Positions 35,248-44,501 are shown, counted from the stretch's first letter. The stretch is DNA of 64,000 nt from EW11 sp035765635 (GCA_035765635.1 DASTWZ010000039.1:62001-126000); one strand, 5' to 3'. Numbers and translations: made by a program. The notes: generated from the letters alone by a model not told the origin.

Positions 35248-37422
35248 ATGGTGGCTTCGACGCTCGCGTATCGCGTCAGAAAATTGGGGCGAGAAAACAT
35301 TCCGGAGTCCGGCGGCGCTCTGCTGTCGGTCAATTATCTGTCGCGGATCGATCCGCATATTCTCCAGCGCGCGTGTCCGCGTCCGATTCGTTTTGTCGCG
35401 ACGGAATCCCATCTGGATTGGCTGCCGCTGCGACTCGCGGCGCGCTGGGCCAAATCGATTATTCTCCCGGCCACTCAGCCGATTGAAACCGCGCCACAAA
35501 TCTTCGACGCGTTGCGCAAGGGCGAACTCGTCTGCATTTTTCCCGAGGCTGCCATTTCTCGCACGGGCCAGCTGCTGCCCTTCAAAATTCGCGTCGATCA
35601 AATCGCGCGCACCGCGAATGTCCCCGTTATTCCTGTCGCGATCGATGGAATGTGGGGCTCGATTTTTTCGTATTCGGGAAACCGATACATCTTCAAATCG
35701 CCGCGCCTGATGCCGCTGGAGGTCTGCGTGTCGTTTGGCCGCGCACTCTCGGCGGACCAAAGCGAGCCGATCAAACTTCGTTCCGCCATGCTCGGCGAGG
35801 GCGAGCGCGCGTTTCGCGAAAGGCCGTTCCTCCGCCGCCACCTCGGACGCGAAGCGGTGCGCGAATTGGCCAAACGTCCGCGCCGCCTCGCAATCGTCGA
35901 CCGCACCGCTGAGCGACGCGAAGTCTCGGCGGGAAAACTGCTCGCCGCCGCAGCGGCGCTTTCTCGACGCATTCGGGCGAACATTCCGGAGCCGCGCGTC
36001 GGCATCGTGCTGCCGCCTGGCGCGGGCGGTGTGATCGCGAATCTGGCCGTGGTCTGCGCAGGCAAGATTCCGGTGAATCTGAATTTCACCGCGGGACGGA
36101 GCTCGCTGGAGACCAGCCTTCGAGTCGGCGAAATTTCGACGGTGATCTCGGCCGCCGCGATGAAGGAAAAACTTCCGGGCTTCCCGTGGCCGGAGCGCAC
36201 GCTGGATCTCAAGGAGGAACTCGTGCGTGTAGGGAAAAAGCGGATACTCGGCTGGCTTGTCGCAATTTTCATCCTGCCGAACCAGTGGATTCCCGGTATG
36301 CTCGGCCTGCCGAAACACGGCGACAACGAGGAGGCGGCGCTGCTCTTCACCAGCGGCAGTTCCGGCGAACCAAAAGGTGTCGTCTACTCACACCGAAATA
36401 TCCTGGCGAACTGCTCGCAGATCTCCTCGACCACCGTGTTGCCGGAAGCCGGCCACCTGCTTGGGTGCCTGCCGTTGTTTCACAGCTTCGGTTTCACCAT
36501 CACGATTTGGTACGCGATCTTCCGGCGCCTGCGGCTGGTCACCGTGCCGAGTCCCCTCGATACAAAGAAGATTGTCGATGCCGTGCGCGAAGAGAAGGCC
36601 ACGGTGATTATTGGCGCGCCGACATTTCTGCGGCCGATTTTGAAACGTGCCGAACCCGGAGATCTGCGCTCGCTGGAACTGGTCGTGTCCGGCGCCGAGA
36701 AGCTCCCGCCAGATCTCCACGAGGCCTTCCGGGAGCGCTTTCAAATCGGCATGATGCAGGGTTACGGACTGACGGAAACCTCGCCGGTCATCAGCGTGAA
36801 TCAGCAAAACGGGCTGCTCCGGGAGGGCGAAGATGTGCAACTCGGCAATCGACTTGGGTCTGTCGGACGCATGCTGCCCGGCATGGCCGCGCGTATTGTC
36901 GACCCGGATACGATGGAGGAACTGCCTCTTTCGAAAACCGGCATTCTGTTGATCAAGGGATCGAATGTTTTTCCCGGCTATTTGCGCGATCCGGAAAAAA
37001 CCAGCGGCGCATTTCGCGATGGATGGTTCATCACCGGCGACTTGGCGCGAATCGATGAAGACGGCTTTCTCTTCATCGAGGGACGGCTCACGCGCTTTTC
37101 GAAACTCGGCGGAGAAATGGTTCCGCACGGCACGATCGAACAAGTGATCGCGGAAAAACTCGGCTGGGATCAAACCGAAGGACCGGCGCTCGTCGTGGTC
37201 GGCGTGCCCGATCCCGTGAAAGGCGAAGCCCTCGTGCTGATCGCCGCGCGCGATGTGACGCCGGAACAAGTGCGCGACGCGATGAGTTCCGCCGGCTTGC
37301 CGAACTTATGGATCCCGCGCCTCATCCATCGCGTTGAAAAAATTCCCCTCCTCGGCAGTGGCAAACTGGATCTCAAAGCCGCGCGAGAGCTGGGCCAGGA
37401 AGCGGCCACAAAAAAGGCGTAG
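35248..37422 (+). CDS. Fused acyltransferase / acyl-ACP synthetase (Aas-like), acyltransferase motif altered
   Basis: A 724-residue two-domain protein. An N-terminal PlsC-like domain (about 1-210) keeps FPEAAISRTG, but the catalytic block reads NYLSRID, so the His of the usual NHxSxxD motif is replaced by Tyr. The C-terminal AMP-binding domain (about 225-720) is complete: LLFTSGSSGEPKG, YGLTETSP, TGDLARIDEDGF and the C-terminal Lys in GSGKLDLK. Aas normally reacylates lysophospholipid with fatty acid activated on ACP. Here activation should work, while acyl transfer may be lost or changed. A GTG 45 bases upstream of 35248 is another possible start. Confidence 0.8.
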   Translation: MVASTLAYRVRKLGRENIPESGGALLSVNYLSRIDPHILQRACPRPIRFVATESHLDWLPLRLAARWAKSIILPATQPIETAPQIFDALRKGELVCIFPEAAISRTGQLLPFKIRVDQIARTANVPVIPVAIDGMWGSIFSYSGNRYIFKSPRLMPLEVCVSFGRALSADQSEPIKLRSAMLGEGERAFRERPFLRRHLGREAVRELAKRPRRLAIVDRTAERREVSAGKLLAAAAALSRRIRANIPEPRVGIVLPPGAGGVIANLAVVCAGKIPVNLNFTAGRSSLETSLRVGEISTVISAAAMKEKLPGFPWPERTLDLKEELVRVGKKRILGWLVAIFILPNQWIPGMLGLPKHGDNEEAALLFTSGSSGEPKGVVYSHRNILANCSQISSTTVLPEAGHLLGCLPLFHSFGFTITIWYAIFRRLRLVTVPSPLDTKKIVDAVREEKATVIIGAPTFLRPILKRAEPGDLRSLELVVSGAEKLPPDLHEAFRERFQIGMMQGYGLTETSPVISVNQQNGLLREGEDVQLGNRLGSVGRMLPGMAARIVDPDTMEELPLSKTGILLIKGSNVFPGYLRDPEKTSGAFRDGWFITGDLARIDEDGFLFIEGRLTRFSKLGGEMVPHGTIEQVIAEKLGWDQTEGPALVVVGVPDPVKGEALVLIAARDVTPEQVRDAMSSAGLPNLWIPRLIHRVEKIPLLGSGKLDLKAARELGQEAATKKA

Positions 37423-37459
37423 TCGAAAACCCACTACGCCGCTCGAACCAAAAACCGTA

Positions 37460-37651
37460 GCCGCAAGAAGGCGCAAAAAAACGCAAAAAGGATTTTGGGT
37501 CGGCGATATCGCTGGAAATTTCCGGTTTAAAATGCGGTTGGGGTATTGGTTTGTAACTCCAAACCGAAGACCCGACCGCGGCCGAGTGACTAATGTCTGA
37601 GCCGCGCCGGAATAAAAAATCCTCTTCGCGAATTTTGTGCCTCTTTGTGGC
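37460..37651 (+). repeat. Repeat family D, copy 2
   Basis: A 192-base element in the same orientation as copy 1 (24001-24196), with the shared core GGTTGGGGTAT and TTTGTAACTCCAAACC and the bounding GCCGCAAGAAGGCGC and GCCTCTTTGTGGC. It ends 15 bases before the KDG kinase stop. Confidence 0.85.
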
Positions 37652-37665
37652 TAAATCTGTGTTTC

Positions 37666-38763
37666 TTACCGGATCACGCGGGCGCCGCCGCCACCGATCT
37701 GGCGTTCGACTTCCTTGCGCGTCGCCATCGAGGTGTCGCCCGGAGTGGTCGAGGCGAGAGCGCCGTGAGCGGCGCCGTAGTCCACGGCCTTTTGGGCGTC
37801 GTTGAAGGTCATGAAGCCGAATTGGAGACCGCTCGCGAAACTGTCGCCGCCACCGACGCGATCGAGAATTTCCAGCTCGGGAAATTTGCGGCTCTCGAAG
37901 AATTTGCCGTCGTGATAGCAAATCGCGCTCCAGTCGTTTTTCGTCGCGGTGATGACGCGGCGCAGCGTCGTGGCCGCGACTTTGAAGTTCGGATATTCCT
38001 TCACCGCGGTCTCGATCATCGCTTTGAACGCGTCCGTCTCGATCGCGGAGATGTTATGGTCGACACCCTTGACCTCGAAGCCGAGAGAAGCGGTGAAGTC
38101 TTCCTCGTTGCCGATCATCACGTCGACGTACTTGGCGATTTCGCGATTCACTTCGCGGGCCTTCTTTTGTCCGCCGATGCTCTTCCAGAGCGAAGGACGA
38201 TAGTTCAAGTCGTAGCTGACAATCGTGCCGTGCTTCTTCGCGGCCTTGACGGCTTCGATCGTGAGCGCGGCGGTGGTTTCAGATAAAGCGGCGAAAATTC
38301 CGCCCGTGTGCAACCAGCGCACGCCGATCTTGCCGAAAATGTTTTCCCAATCGAAATCGCCCGGCTTGAGCTGGCTCGCGGCGGTGTTGCCACGGTCCGG
38401 CACGCCGACGGCGCCGCGGATGCCGAAGCCGCGCTCGGTGAAATTCAGACCGTTGCGCACGGTGCGGCCGATGCCGTCGTCTTCGCGCCATTTGATGAAA
38501 TCTGTCGCGACGCCGCCCTGCATGATGAAGTCCTCGACCAGATGGCCGACTTCATTGTCGACAAAGGCCGTGCACACCGCGGTGCGCAGGCCGAAACACT
38601 TGCGGAGACCGCGCGACGTGTTGTATTCGCCGCCGCCTTCCCAGACCTTGAATTCGCGAGCGGTGCGCACGCGGCCTTCACCTGGGTCGAGGCGAAGCAT
38701 GACCTCTCCAAGAGAGATCTGATCGAATTGGCATTGTTCAGCAGGGCGGAGATTCAGGCTCAT
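37666..38763 (-). CDS. kdgK: 2-keto-3-deoxygluconate kinase-like PfkB sugar kinase
   Basis: A 365-residue PfkB-family kinase. It has ISLGEVMLRLDPG at the start, the substrate motif GGGEYNTSRGL and the catalytic DRVGGGDSFASG with the base Asp near residue 305. The form, with GEVMLRL and SYDLNYRPSLW, is that of KDG kinases, which phosphorylate 2-keto-3-deoxygluconate in uronate breakdown. No KDPG aldolase is adjacent, so the substrate is inferred. The start at 38763 is preferred to a codon eight residues upstream. Confidence 0.82.
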   Translation of the reverse strand: MSLNLRPAEQCQFDQISLGEVMLRLDPGEGRVRTAREFKVWEGGGEYNTSRGLRKCFGLRTAVCTAFVDNEVGHLVEDFIMQGGVATDFIKWREDDGIGRTVRNGLNFTERGFGIRGAVGVPDRGNTAASQLKPGDFDWENIFGKIGVRWLHTGGIFAALSETTAALTIEAVKAAKKHGTIVSYDLNYRPSLWKSIGGQKKAREVNREIAKYVDVMIGNEEDFTASLGFEVKGVDHNISAIETDAFKAMIETAVKEYPNFKVAATTLRRVITATKNDWSAICYHDGKFFESRKFPELEILDRVGGGDSFASGLQFGFMTFNDAQKAVDYGAAHGALASTTPGDTSMATRKEVERQIGGGGARVIR

Positions 38764-38836
38764 GTTTGGGTAGTGAGAGACGCCCATTCCATCGAAGTTT
38801 CAGCCCGCCCGTCAAACCTTGCGTCCAACCTGAGTT

Positions 38837-39039
38837 GCCCACGAATCACGGCTGAGTTGCCCACGAATCACACGAATTACACGAACCCGATCCATCGACC
38901 CATTTCCCACGGAAGGCACGGAAAACACGGAAGATTCCAACAATGGATTCGAATTCCTGAATTCTTTCCGTGCTTTCCGTGAATTCCGTGGGAGAAGTTC
39001 GAGGTTTGATGTTCGTGTAATTCGTGTGATTCGTGGGCC
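38837..39039. repeat. Long inverted repeat (family B), second full copy
   Basis: Left arm GCCCACGAATCACACGAATT and on, then CCCACGGAAGGCACGG; the right arm is its reverse complement, ending ATTCGTGGGCC. It lies upstream of the KDG kinase and at the 3' end of argA, both on the minus strand. The intervening 38764-38836 shows no gene. Confidence 0.8.
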
Positions 39040-39046
39040 AAAAAAA

Positions 39047-40414
39047 TCACACCGGCTTGATCAAAACCTTCGGGTTGCGACCACTTTCCTCGTAAAGTTT
39101 CAGGCGGGCTTCCGGGAGGATATCTTTCGAGGCTTCTTCGAAGCCCATAACCGAGGTGAAGAACGAATAGCTCTGGGTCGAAAGCGCCACGACTGTCGTG
39201 GCGCCGCGCTCTTTCGCGATCATGCACGCATAGTCGACCATCTTCCGCCCGATACCGCGATTGTGGTAGAACGGCAGAACGTAGAGGGAACCGATTTCCG
39301 CCATGTGCGGTTTGTCGGGATAAAAATAAAGCGACACGCAGGCGATGAGGTTCTCGTCGATTTCGAAGACGAAAAACTGATCGATGTTTTTCTCGATCGC
39401 TTGCTGCGTGCGATAAATCAGTTCTTCGCGCCGAACCGCGCCGCGCGTGAGATTGTAGATCGGGCGCAGATCACGCCGCGTCGCTTTGCGGATCTGCTGA
39501 TAGTCGTTGCCATACACCAGCGAGCCGACGCCTTCGTTGGAAAAGATTTCGTTGAGCAGTCCGTCGAAGATGCGGCCGTCGACGATGTGCACGCGCGGCG
39601 TGCCGGTCTCGATCGCTTTGACCGCGTGAATGGCTTTGCTGCGCGAAACGTCCGCGACTTCCTCGGGACGCTCCTTCAAGAGCGAGCGCAGCGCCTCGAC
39701 GGAGATTTCGCGTTTGATCTCGCCGTTGATTTCGAGGCCGGCGTGCGGCGTGAGATAAATAATTTTCGTCGCGTGCAACGCCTCGGCGAGTTCCGCCGCG
39801 AGCAAATCGGAGTTGATGCGCAACGACCGGCCATCCGGCCCGAAGCCGATCGGCGAAAGAATCGGCACGATGCTTTTGTTGATCAGCGTGAAAATGAATT
39901 CCGTGTCCACGCGATCGACCTTGCCCGTGAATTGGTGATCGACCCCGCGCAGAATTCCCAGCGGCAGCGCGCGGATGGAATTCGTGATGGCGCACTTCAA
40001 GGCGTTCTGCGTGAGCCCTTCGAGGATGACCTGCGAGACGCGCGAGGAAGCACGCACGGCGAGATCGAGCGTGGCGGCGTCGGTCACTCCCGTGCCGATG
40101 GTGTCCGTGATCGGAATATTCCGCGCGACGGAGAGCTCGACGATTTGCTGCCCGATGCCGTGGACCAAAACGAGTTTGATGCCGAGGCTGCGGAGCACCG
40201 CGATGTCGACGAGCAAGTTGCCAAAATTTTCGTCGGCCACGATGGAGCCATCGAGCGCGAGAACGAAAATCTGATCCTGGAAGCGCGGAACGTACTTCAG
40301 AATGCCGCGCAAATCCGTCGGCTTGATCGTGGTCGTCGTCGCCGTCGGTGCGGCGGTAGGAGGCTGATTGGCGGAGCCGTTGCTCATCGAGATGGTGGTG
40401 GGTTTCTCGGCCAA
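39047..40414 (-). CDS. argA: Amino-acid N-acetyltransferase (N-acetylglutamate synthase)
   Basis: A 455-residue two-domain enzyme for the first step of arginine synthesis, making N-acetylglutamate. Residues about 40-300 form the amino acid kinase-like domain (LVLVHGIGQQI, GRSLRINSDLLA), the site of arginine feedback in this family. Residues about 310-455 form the GNAT domain with the acetyl-CoA loop in NRGIGRKMV. The Ser/Thr-rich first 35 residues suggest the true start could be the ATG at 40387. Confidence 0.9.
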   Translation of the reverse strand: MAEKPTTISMSNGSANQPPTAAPTATTTTIKPTDLRGILKYVPRFQDQIFVLALDGSIVADENFGNLLVDIAVLRSLGIKLVLVHGIGQQIVELSVARNIPITDTIGTGVTDAATLDLAVRASSRVSQVILEGLTQNALKCAITNSIRALPLGILRGVDHQFTGKVDRVDTEFIFTLINKSIVPILSPIGFGPDGRSLRINSDLLAAELAEALHATKIIYLTPHAGLEINGEIKREISVEALRSLLKERPEEVADVSRSKAIHAVKAIETGTPRVHIVDGRIFDGLLNEIFSNEGVGSLVYGNDYQQIRKATRRDLRPIYNLTRGAVRREELIYRTQQAIEKNIDQFFVFEIDENLIACVSLYFYPDKPHMAEIGSLYVLPFYHNRGIGRKMVDYACMIAKERGATTVVALSTQSYSFFTSVMGFEEASKDILPEARLKLYEESGRNPKVLIKPV

Positions 40415-40427
40415 TGCTTCTGCGCCG

Positions 40428-41054
40428 TCAATGCACTTGGAGATTCCATTGCTTCGATTTGGTTTGCCCGACCAAGGTGACGACGTAGTCGCCTTTGGCC
40501 AGCGCGCCGGCGCGAAGCGTGACCTCGATCATCGACTGCGGCGTGCGCGAGAGCAGGTCGCCCTCGATTTGGTCGAAGTCGTTCACGATCGCGATGGTCT
40601 TGTCCTTCACGTACACGTACGTGTTTGCGTGAAGCCGGTGGTTGTCCGGCAGCGTGCAGGTGAACTGAAGCGTGTAAGGGAAAAGGGAATTCGCCTCCGT
40701 CGTAGCGCGGACATTGGTGTACGACTGCGGGAGGCGAGGGGCGTCGATCAGCAGTTCGGCCAGGTCAGGCGAGATTCCGCCGGGGACGTTTTTCGGAGAG
40801 GCGAGGGCGCCATTGGGATTGAACGCGGTCGCCTGTGTCTCGGCCAGGCGTTCGACCTCGGCGGGGATGCGCGCGTACCCGGCTTCCTTCAGGCGATGGA
40901 CGACGACGCGGTTTTTGTTGTCCTCGTAGGGCTGGTAAACGTGTCCGGTTTTCCGGAAATGCAGCGTGAGAAACGTGTACAGTCCGAGGCAAACAAGGAT
41001 CGCAAGTGCGACATACTTCATCGGCCACGGCTTGGGCGAGGGACGGCGGGACAT
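40428..41054 (-). CDS. Unknown single-pass membrane protein
   Basis: A 208-residue protein with one N-terminal membrane helix (about 13-30, KYVALAILVCLGLYTFLTL) and a mostly polar C-terminal part facing the periplasm. I recognise no family. It lies 13 bases before argA on the same strand, so they are probably co-transcribed. A membrane anchor with a beta-rich domain (TLQFTCTLPDNHRL, YVYVKDKTIAIV) is all that can be said. Confidence 0.7.
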   Translation of the reverse strand: MSRRPSPKPWPMKYVALAILVCLGLYTFLTLHFRKTGHVYQPYEDNKNRVVVHRLKEAGYARIPAEVERLAETQATAFNPNGALASPKNVPGGISPDLAELLIDAPRLPQSYTNVRATTEANSLFPYTLQFTCTLPDNHRLHANTYVYVKDKTIAIVNDFDQIEGDLLSRTPQSMIEVTLRAGALAKGDYVVTLVGQTKSKQWNLQVH

Positions 41055-41190
41055 CGTGTAAACCTAAAGCTGTTACCACGGATGCCGCGGAAGACACGGC
41101 AGAATTTTTTCGGCGCTGCGAACGAGAGCGCTCCAACAACTTCGCGTTTGCCCCAGCCGAGGGGCGCTGCTTCGGTGGCCGCTTCCCTCC

Positions 41191-42957
41191 ATGAAGTATT
41201 GGTCGCAGTTTTTCATTCCCACGTTGAAAGAAAGTCCCTCGGACGCGGAGATCGCTTCGCACAAGCTGCTCGTCCGAGCGGGCTTGGTCCGCAAGCTGAC
41301 GGGCGGCCTTTACACCTTCATGCCGCTGGGGCTGCGCGTCCTGCGCAAGATCAGCCAGATCTGCCGCGAGGAAATGGACACCGCGGGCGCCATCGAACTC
41401 CACATGCCGCACCTGCACCCGGCCGAACTCTGGCAGGAGGGTCCCCGCTGGTCCGCCGCGCGCGAGATCATGTACCGCGCCGACCACGCCGGTGACGGCA
41501 AACGTCCTTCCCGCGAACCCGAGTTCGTGCTCGGGCCGACGCACGAGGAAGTCATCACGCCGTTGGTGAAAACGGAGATCACGAGCTACCGCGATCTGCC
41601 GAAAAATTTTTATCAGATCGCGACGAAGTTTCGTAACGAAATCCGCCCGCGCTACGGGCTGATGCGCGCCAGGGAATTCGTCATGAAGGATGCGTATTCC
41701 TTCGACGCGACCGACGAAGCCGCGACGCAGAGTTATCTGCGCATGAAGGATGCGTACTCGAAATTCTTCGCCCGCGTCGGCCTCAAGGCCATCGCCGTTG
41801 AAGCCGACACCGGCGTGATGGGTGGAAGCTTTTCGCACGAGTTCATGGTGCCAGCCGAAGTGGGTGACGATGACGTGATCTACAACGAAACCAGCGGCTA
41901 CTCCGCCAACCGTGAGAAAGCCACGAGCGGAATCATCCCGAAGGATCTTGCCGACGCCGCGCCCGCCGGAGCGGTCGAGGAGTTTGCCACTCCGGGCGTC
42001 GTGACCATCGCCGCACTGGAAGCCACTCCGTATTCAGTTCCTGGAGACAAGCAGTTCAAGACGCTGGTTTTCATCGGCGACGGGAAACCGTTTCTCGTGA
42101 TTCTCCGCGGCTCGGATGAACTCGAGGAAGCGAAACTCGGCTCGCTCGGCTTCACGCTTTTCCGCGCCGCGACCGCGGAGGAAATTGAACCCGTCATGGG
42201 CGCCAAGCCCGGCAGCCTCGGCGCGGTCAAAGGCACGATCAAGAATCCGGGCGCGCTCGCCGGCGTGTTCGCCGACCACGCGATTCGCCTCATCGGCAAC
42301 GGCACGACCGGGGCGAACAAGGACGGCTTCCACTTACGCAACGTCAACGTGACGCGCGATCTGGCGGTCACGAAGTTCGGCGATTTTCGCCGCGTGCGCC
42401 CGGGCGAGCCCGATCCCATTTCGGGTCAACCGCTGAAGGTCGCCCGGGCGATCGAAGTCGGCCACGTTTTCAAACTCGGCACGAAATACTCGGATCGTTT
42501 CGGCGCGGTTTACACGGATGATCAAAAGCAGAGTCACCCGATGGTGATGGGCTGCTACGGCATCGGCATCAGCCGCACGCTGCAGGCCATCATCGAGCAG
42601 AGTCACGATAACGACGGCATCCTTTGGCCGTGGAACGTCGCCCCTTTTCAAGTGCTCGTCTGTCTCCTCGATCCGCAAGTCGCCGAAGCGGCGGAACTCG
42701 CGAAGAAAGTCGCTGCTGCCGCGGAGAAAGCGGGAGCGGACGTGCTGGTCGATGACCGCATCGAGCGGCCCGGTGTGAAATTCAAGGATGCCGATTTGAT
42801 CGGCATTCCGCTGCGAATTACGATTGGCGGAAAAGGTATGAAGGAAGGCATCATCGAACTGAAAGCCCGCGCCCAAAAAGACGTGACCAAGATTCCGATC
42901 GCCGAAGCCGAGCAGAAAATCGCAGACGCTGTCGCGGCCGCGGCGAAGGTTGGTTGA
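41191..42957 (+). CDS. proS: Prolyl-tRNA synthetase
   Basis: A 588-residue class II synthetase of the bacterial type. The catalytic core has motif 2 (TKFRNEIRPRYGLMRAREF) and motif 3 (GIGISRTLQAIIEQ). The YbaK-like editing domain, which clears Ala-tRNA-Pro, is inserted between them (about residues 235-395). The C-terminal anticodon-binding domain has DDRIERPGVKF. Length and order are normal. Confidence 0.96.
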   Translation: MKYWSQFFIPTLKESPSDAEIASHKLLVRAGLVRKLTGGLYTFMPLGLRVLRKISQICREEMDTAGAIELHMPHLHPAELWQEGPRWSAAREIMYRADHAGDGKRPSREPEFVLGPTHEEVITPLVKTEITSYRDLPKNFYQIATKFRNEIRPRYGLMRAREFVMKDAYSFDATDEAATQSYLRMKDAYSKFFARVGLKAIAVEADTGVMGGSFSHEFMVPAEVGDDDVIYNETSGYSANREKATSGIIPKDLADAAPAGAVEEFATPGVVTIAALEATPYSVPGDKQFKTLVFIGDGKPFLVILRGSDELEEAKLGSLGFTLFRAATAEEIEPVMGAKPGSLGAVKGTIKNPGALAGVFADHAIRLIGNGTTGANKDGFHLRNVNVTRDLAVTKFGDFRRVRPGEPDPISGQPLKVARAIEVGHVFKLGTKYSDRFGAVYTDDQKQSHPMVMGCYGIGISRTLQAIIEQSHDNDGILWPWNVAPFQVLVCLLDPQVAEAAELAKKVAAAAEKAGADVLVDDRIERPGVKFKDADLIGIPLRITIGGKGMKEGIIELKARAQKDVTKIPIAEAEQKIADAVAAAAKVG

Positions 42958-42960
42958 TTC

Positions 42961-43254
42961 ATGGCTACGCCGTCTCCTTTCCCGACCACCACGCCCGAAA
43001 CGAAGACGGTGCTGACGCCGCGCTGGCGCGTCGTTTTTTTGAACGACGCGATCAGCCGCATGACCTACGTCGTGCTGGTGCTGCGAAAAGTTTTTGGTTT
43101 CAACGAAACTCAGGCCACGGCGCACATGCGGGAGGCCCACGAGCGCGGCCGCACGATTTTATGGGTTGGGCCGCGGGAAAGAGCCGAAGCTTACGTATTC
43201 ACTTTGCGCCAGTGGCATCTCAATTCCATCTTGGAGCCGGATGAAACGGGTTGA
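42961..43254 (+). CDS. clpS: ATP-dependent Clp protease adaptor ClpS
   Basis: A 97-residue adaptor that hands N-degron substrates to ClpA/ClpC. The core RWRVVFLNDAISRMTYVVLV, then LRKVFGF and the HERGRTILWVGPRERAEAY region, fit ClpS, although the usual NDD motif is NDA here and the binding-pocket region is divergent. It starts three bases after proS and overlaps the next gene by 14 bases. Confidence 0.82.
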   Translation: MATPSPFPTTTPETKTVLTPRWRVVFLNDAISRMTYVVLVLRKVFGFNETQATAHMREAHERGRTILWVGPRERAEAYVFTLRQWHLNSILEPDETG

Positions 43255-43702
43255 AGTCAAACTCGACCTCACGAACGTCGCGCCGCTGCTGGACGTGCTG
43301 AAGAGCGCGTCGGACGCGCTTTCGACGCGTCTCGCTCTGCCGCTCGAGGTGTCGGCGCTCGATGCCGATTCGCTCGAGCAATGGAACGCCGACTTGATCG
43401 AGTCGCAGAACGAGGACATCGCGGCGCTGCTGAAGCTCTTCAATCGCGATTTCTTCAGCGAAGAAGTCGTGGCTTTCGACGAGGACAATGCCGACGCGGT
43501 GATCCGCGCCTGCTCGGCGCTGAAGTTGTATTTGTTTCGCGAATACCTGAGCGATTTGTCCGAGGAGGATTTCGAGACCAACGAAGTGATCTTCGATGTC
43601 CTGACCGAAAATCAGCAGAAGCCGTATCTGACATTCATGTTCCTCGATACCCTGCAAAAGGTCATCATGCGGCACCTGAATGACCTGGTGGTGGATGACT
43701 AG
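43241..43702 (+). CDS. Unknown acidic helical protein overlapping clpS
   Basis: A 153-residue acidic protein with no recognised domain. It is largely helical, with stretches such as LLDVLKSASDALSTRL and FETNEVIFDVLTENQQKP. Its start lies inside clpS (14-base overlap), so translation is coupled. In Actinobacteria ClpS is followed by DUF2017, and this could be a functional analogue (speculation). A proteolysis-related role is suggested only by position. Confidence 0.7.
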   Translation: MKRVEVKLDLTNVAPLLDVLKSASDALSTRLALPLEVSALDADSLEQWNADLIESQNEDIAALLKLFNRDFFSEEVVAFDEDNADAVIRACSALKLYLFREYLSDLSEEDFETNEVIFDVLTENQQKPYLTFMFLDTLQKVIMRHLNDLVVDD

Positions 43703-44210
43703 ATTGCCGGCCTCCTCGTGTCAGCGCTGCGGCGTTCGCATTTCGACAGCCGCGGCCGGATCGGTTTCGCAGCCCTCGTTTTGCTCCTGTGGTTGCGCGG
43801 CTCTGGCTCGGATTCCGGTGGATGCGAATGGGAATTTTCCGATCAATGCCCATTTGCTTCGGTTGATCTTGGTCGGCGCGCTTTATTTCAACCAGCTCCT
43901 CGTCTGGGCTGTATCGAGTGTGTTGATACATCAGGAGCGTCTGGTGACCGCGAAGCGGTTGTCCAAGGTCGATTTGATACTGGCGGTGGCCGTGTGGGTC
44001 TCGATTTTGGTCGTCCAAAAATGCGAGCACGTTTTTCGCCGGAAGGATCTCGCGCTCGCTCTGCTCAGCGCAGTGATCATGGCCACGGTGGTTTTGCGTG
44101 ACCTTTCGCCGCTGCCCACGCTGGCGGCGGTGAACGCCGCGCTGCTGATCTGGAATTTTCGCAGCGTGTTTCGTCGAGCGGCGGAAAATGGCTCGGTCGA
44201 AAAAGTGTAA
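43695..44210 (+). CDS. Membrane protein with N-terminal zinc-ribbon-like cysteines
   Basis: A 171-residue protein. The first part has CQRCG and CSCGC (about residues 9-34), a possible zinc site. Then come three to four hydrophobic helices (LLRLILVGALYFNQLLVWAV, VDLILAVAVWVSILVV and others). The start ATGACTAG overlaps the previous stop by eight bases. An unknown family; the third member of a coupled clpS gene trio. Confidence 0.65.
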   Translation: MTRLPASSCQRCGVRISTAAAGSVSQPSFCSCGCAALARIPVDANGNFPINAHLLRLILVGALYFNQLLVWAVSSVLIHQERLVTAKRLSKVDLILAVAVWVSILVVQKCEHVFRRKDLALALLSAVIMATVVLRDLSPLPTLAAVNAALLIWNFRSVFRRAAENGSVEKV

Positions 44211-44257
44211 GTTTTTCGAATCCTTCCAGAGGTCTCGAAATAAACTCGCCTTCGCGT

Positions 44258-44285
44258 TTGACGGTACCCCTTCAGCTCCTACCGT
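44258..44285 (+). promoter_or_regulatory. Candidate promoter of the 6S RNA gene
   Basis: TTGACG (44258-44263), a 16-base spacer and TACCGT (44280-44285) lie about eight bases before the predicted RNA start. The -10 is poor but the position is right. Confidence 0.4.
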
Positions 44286-44293
44286 TGCCGGCT

Positions 44294-44475
44294 GATCCTC
44301 TGTAGTGTTCGAGGTGCTTTAAATAACCGCTCTTTGCCTTTGATATATTCCGGGAGCTGAAACCCGCCGTGGAAGCTGCTAGGCCGTAAATCGGAAAGCA
44401 AACGCTGCGGAGGAGGCGCCCACCTTAACTCAAAAAGGACTAGAGCCTTTTGGCATACGGCACAGGCGGAGGATC
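44294..44475 (+). ncRNA. ssrS: 6S RNA
   Basis: A 182-base segment with no ORF support. Its ends pair (GATCCTC at 44294-44300 with GAGGATC at 44469-44475), followed by the conserved TGTTCG on the 5' side and GGCACAGGCGG on the 3' side. The 3' half also has CCACCTT and CAAAAAGG as in the E. coli RNA. A T-run (44479-44485) ends it. 6S RNA binds sigma-70 holoenzyme as a promoter mimic in stationary phase. Assigned by eye from the closing stem, length and conserved bits. Confidence 0.8.
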
Positions 44476-44501
44476 AAATTTTTTTCCCATCCCCATTCCC
44501 C

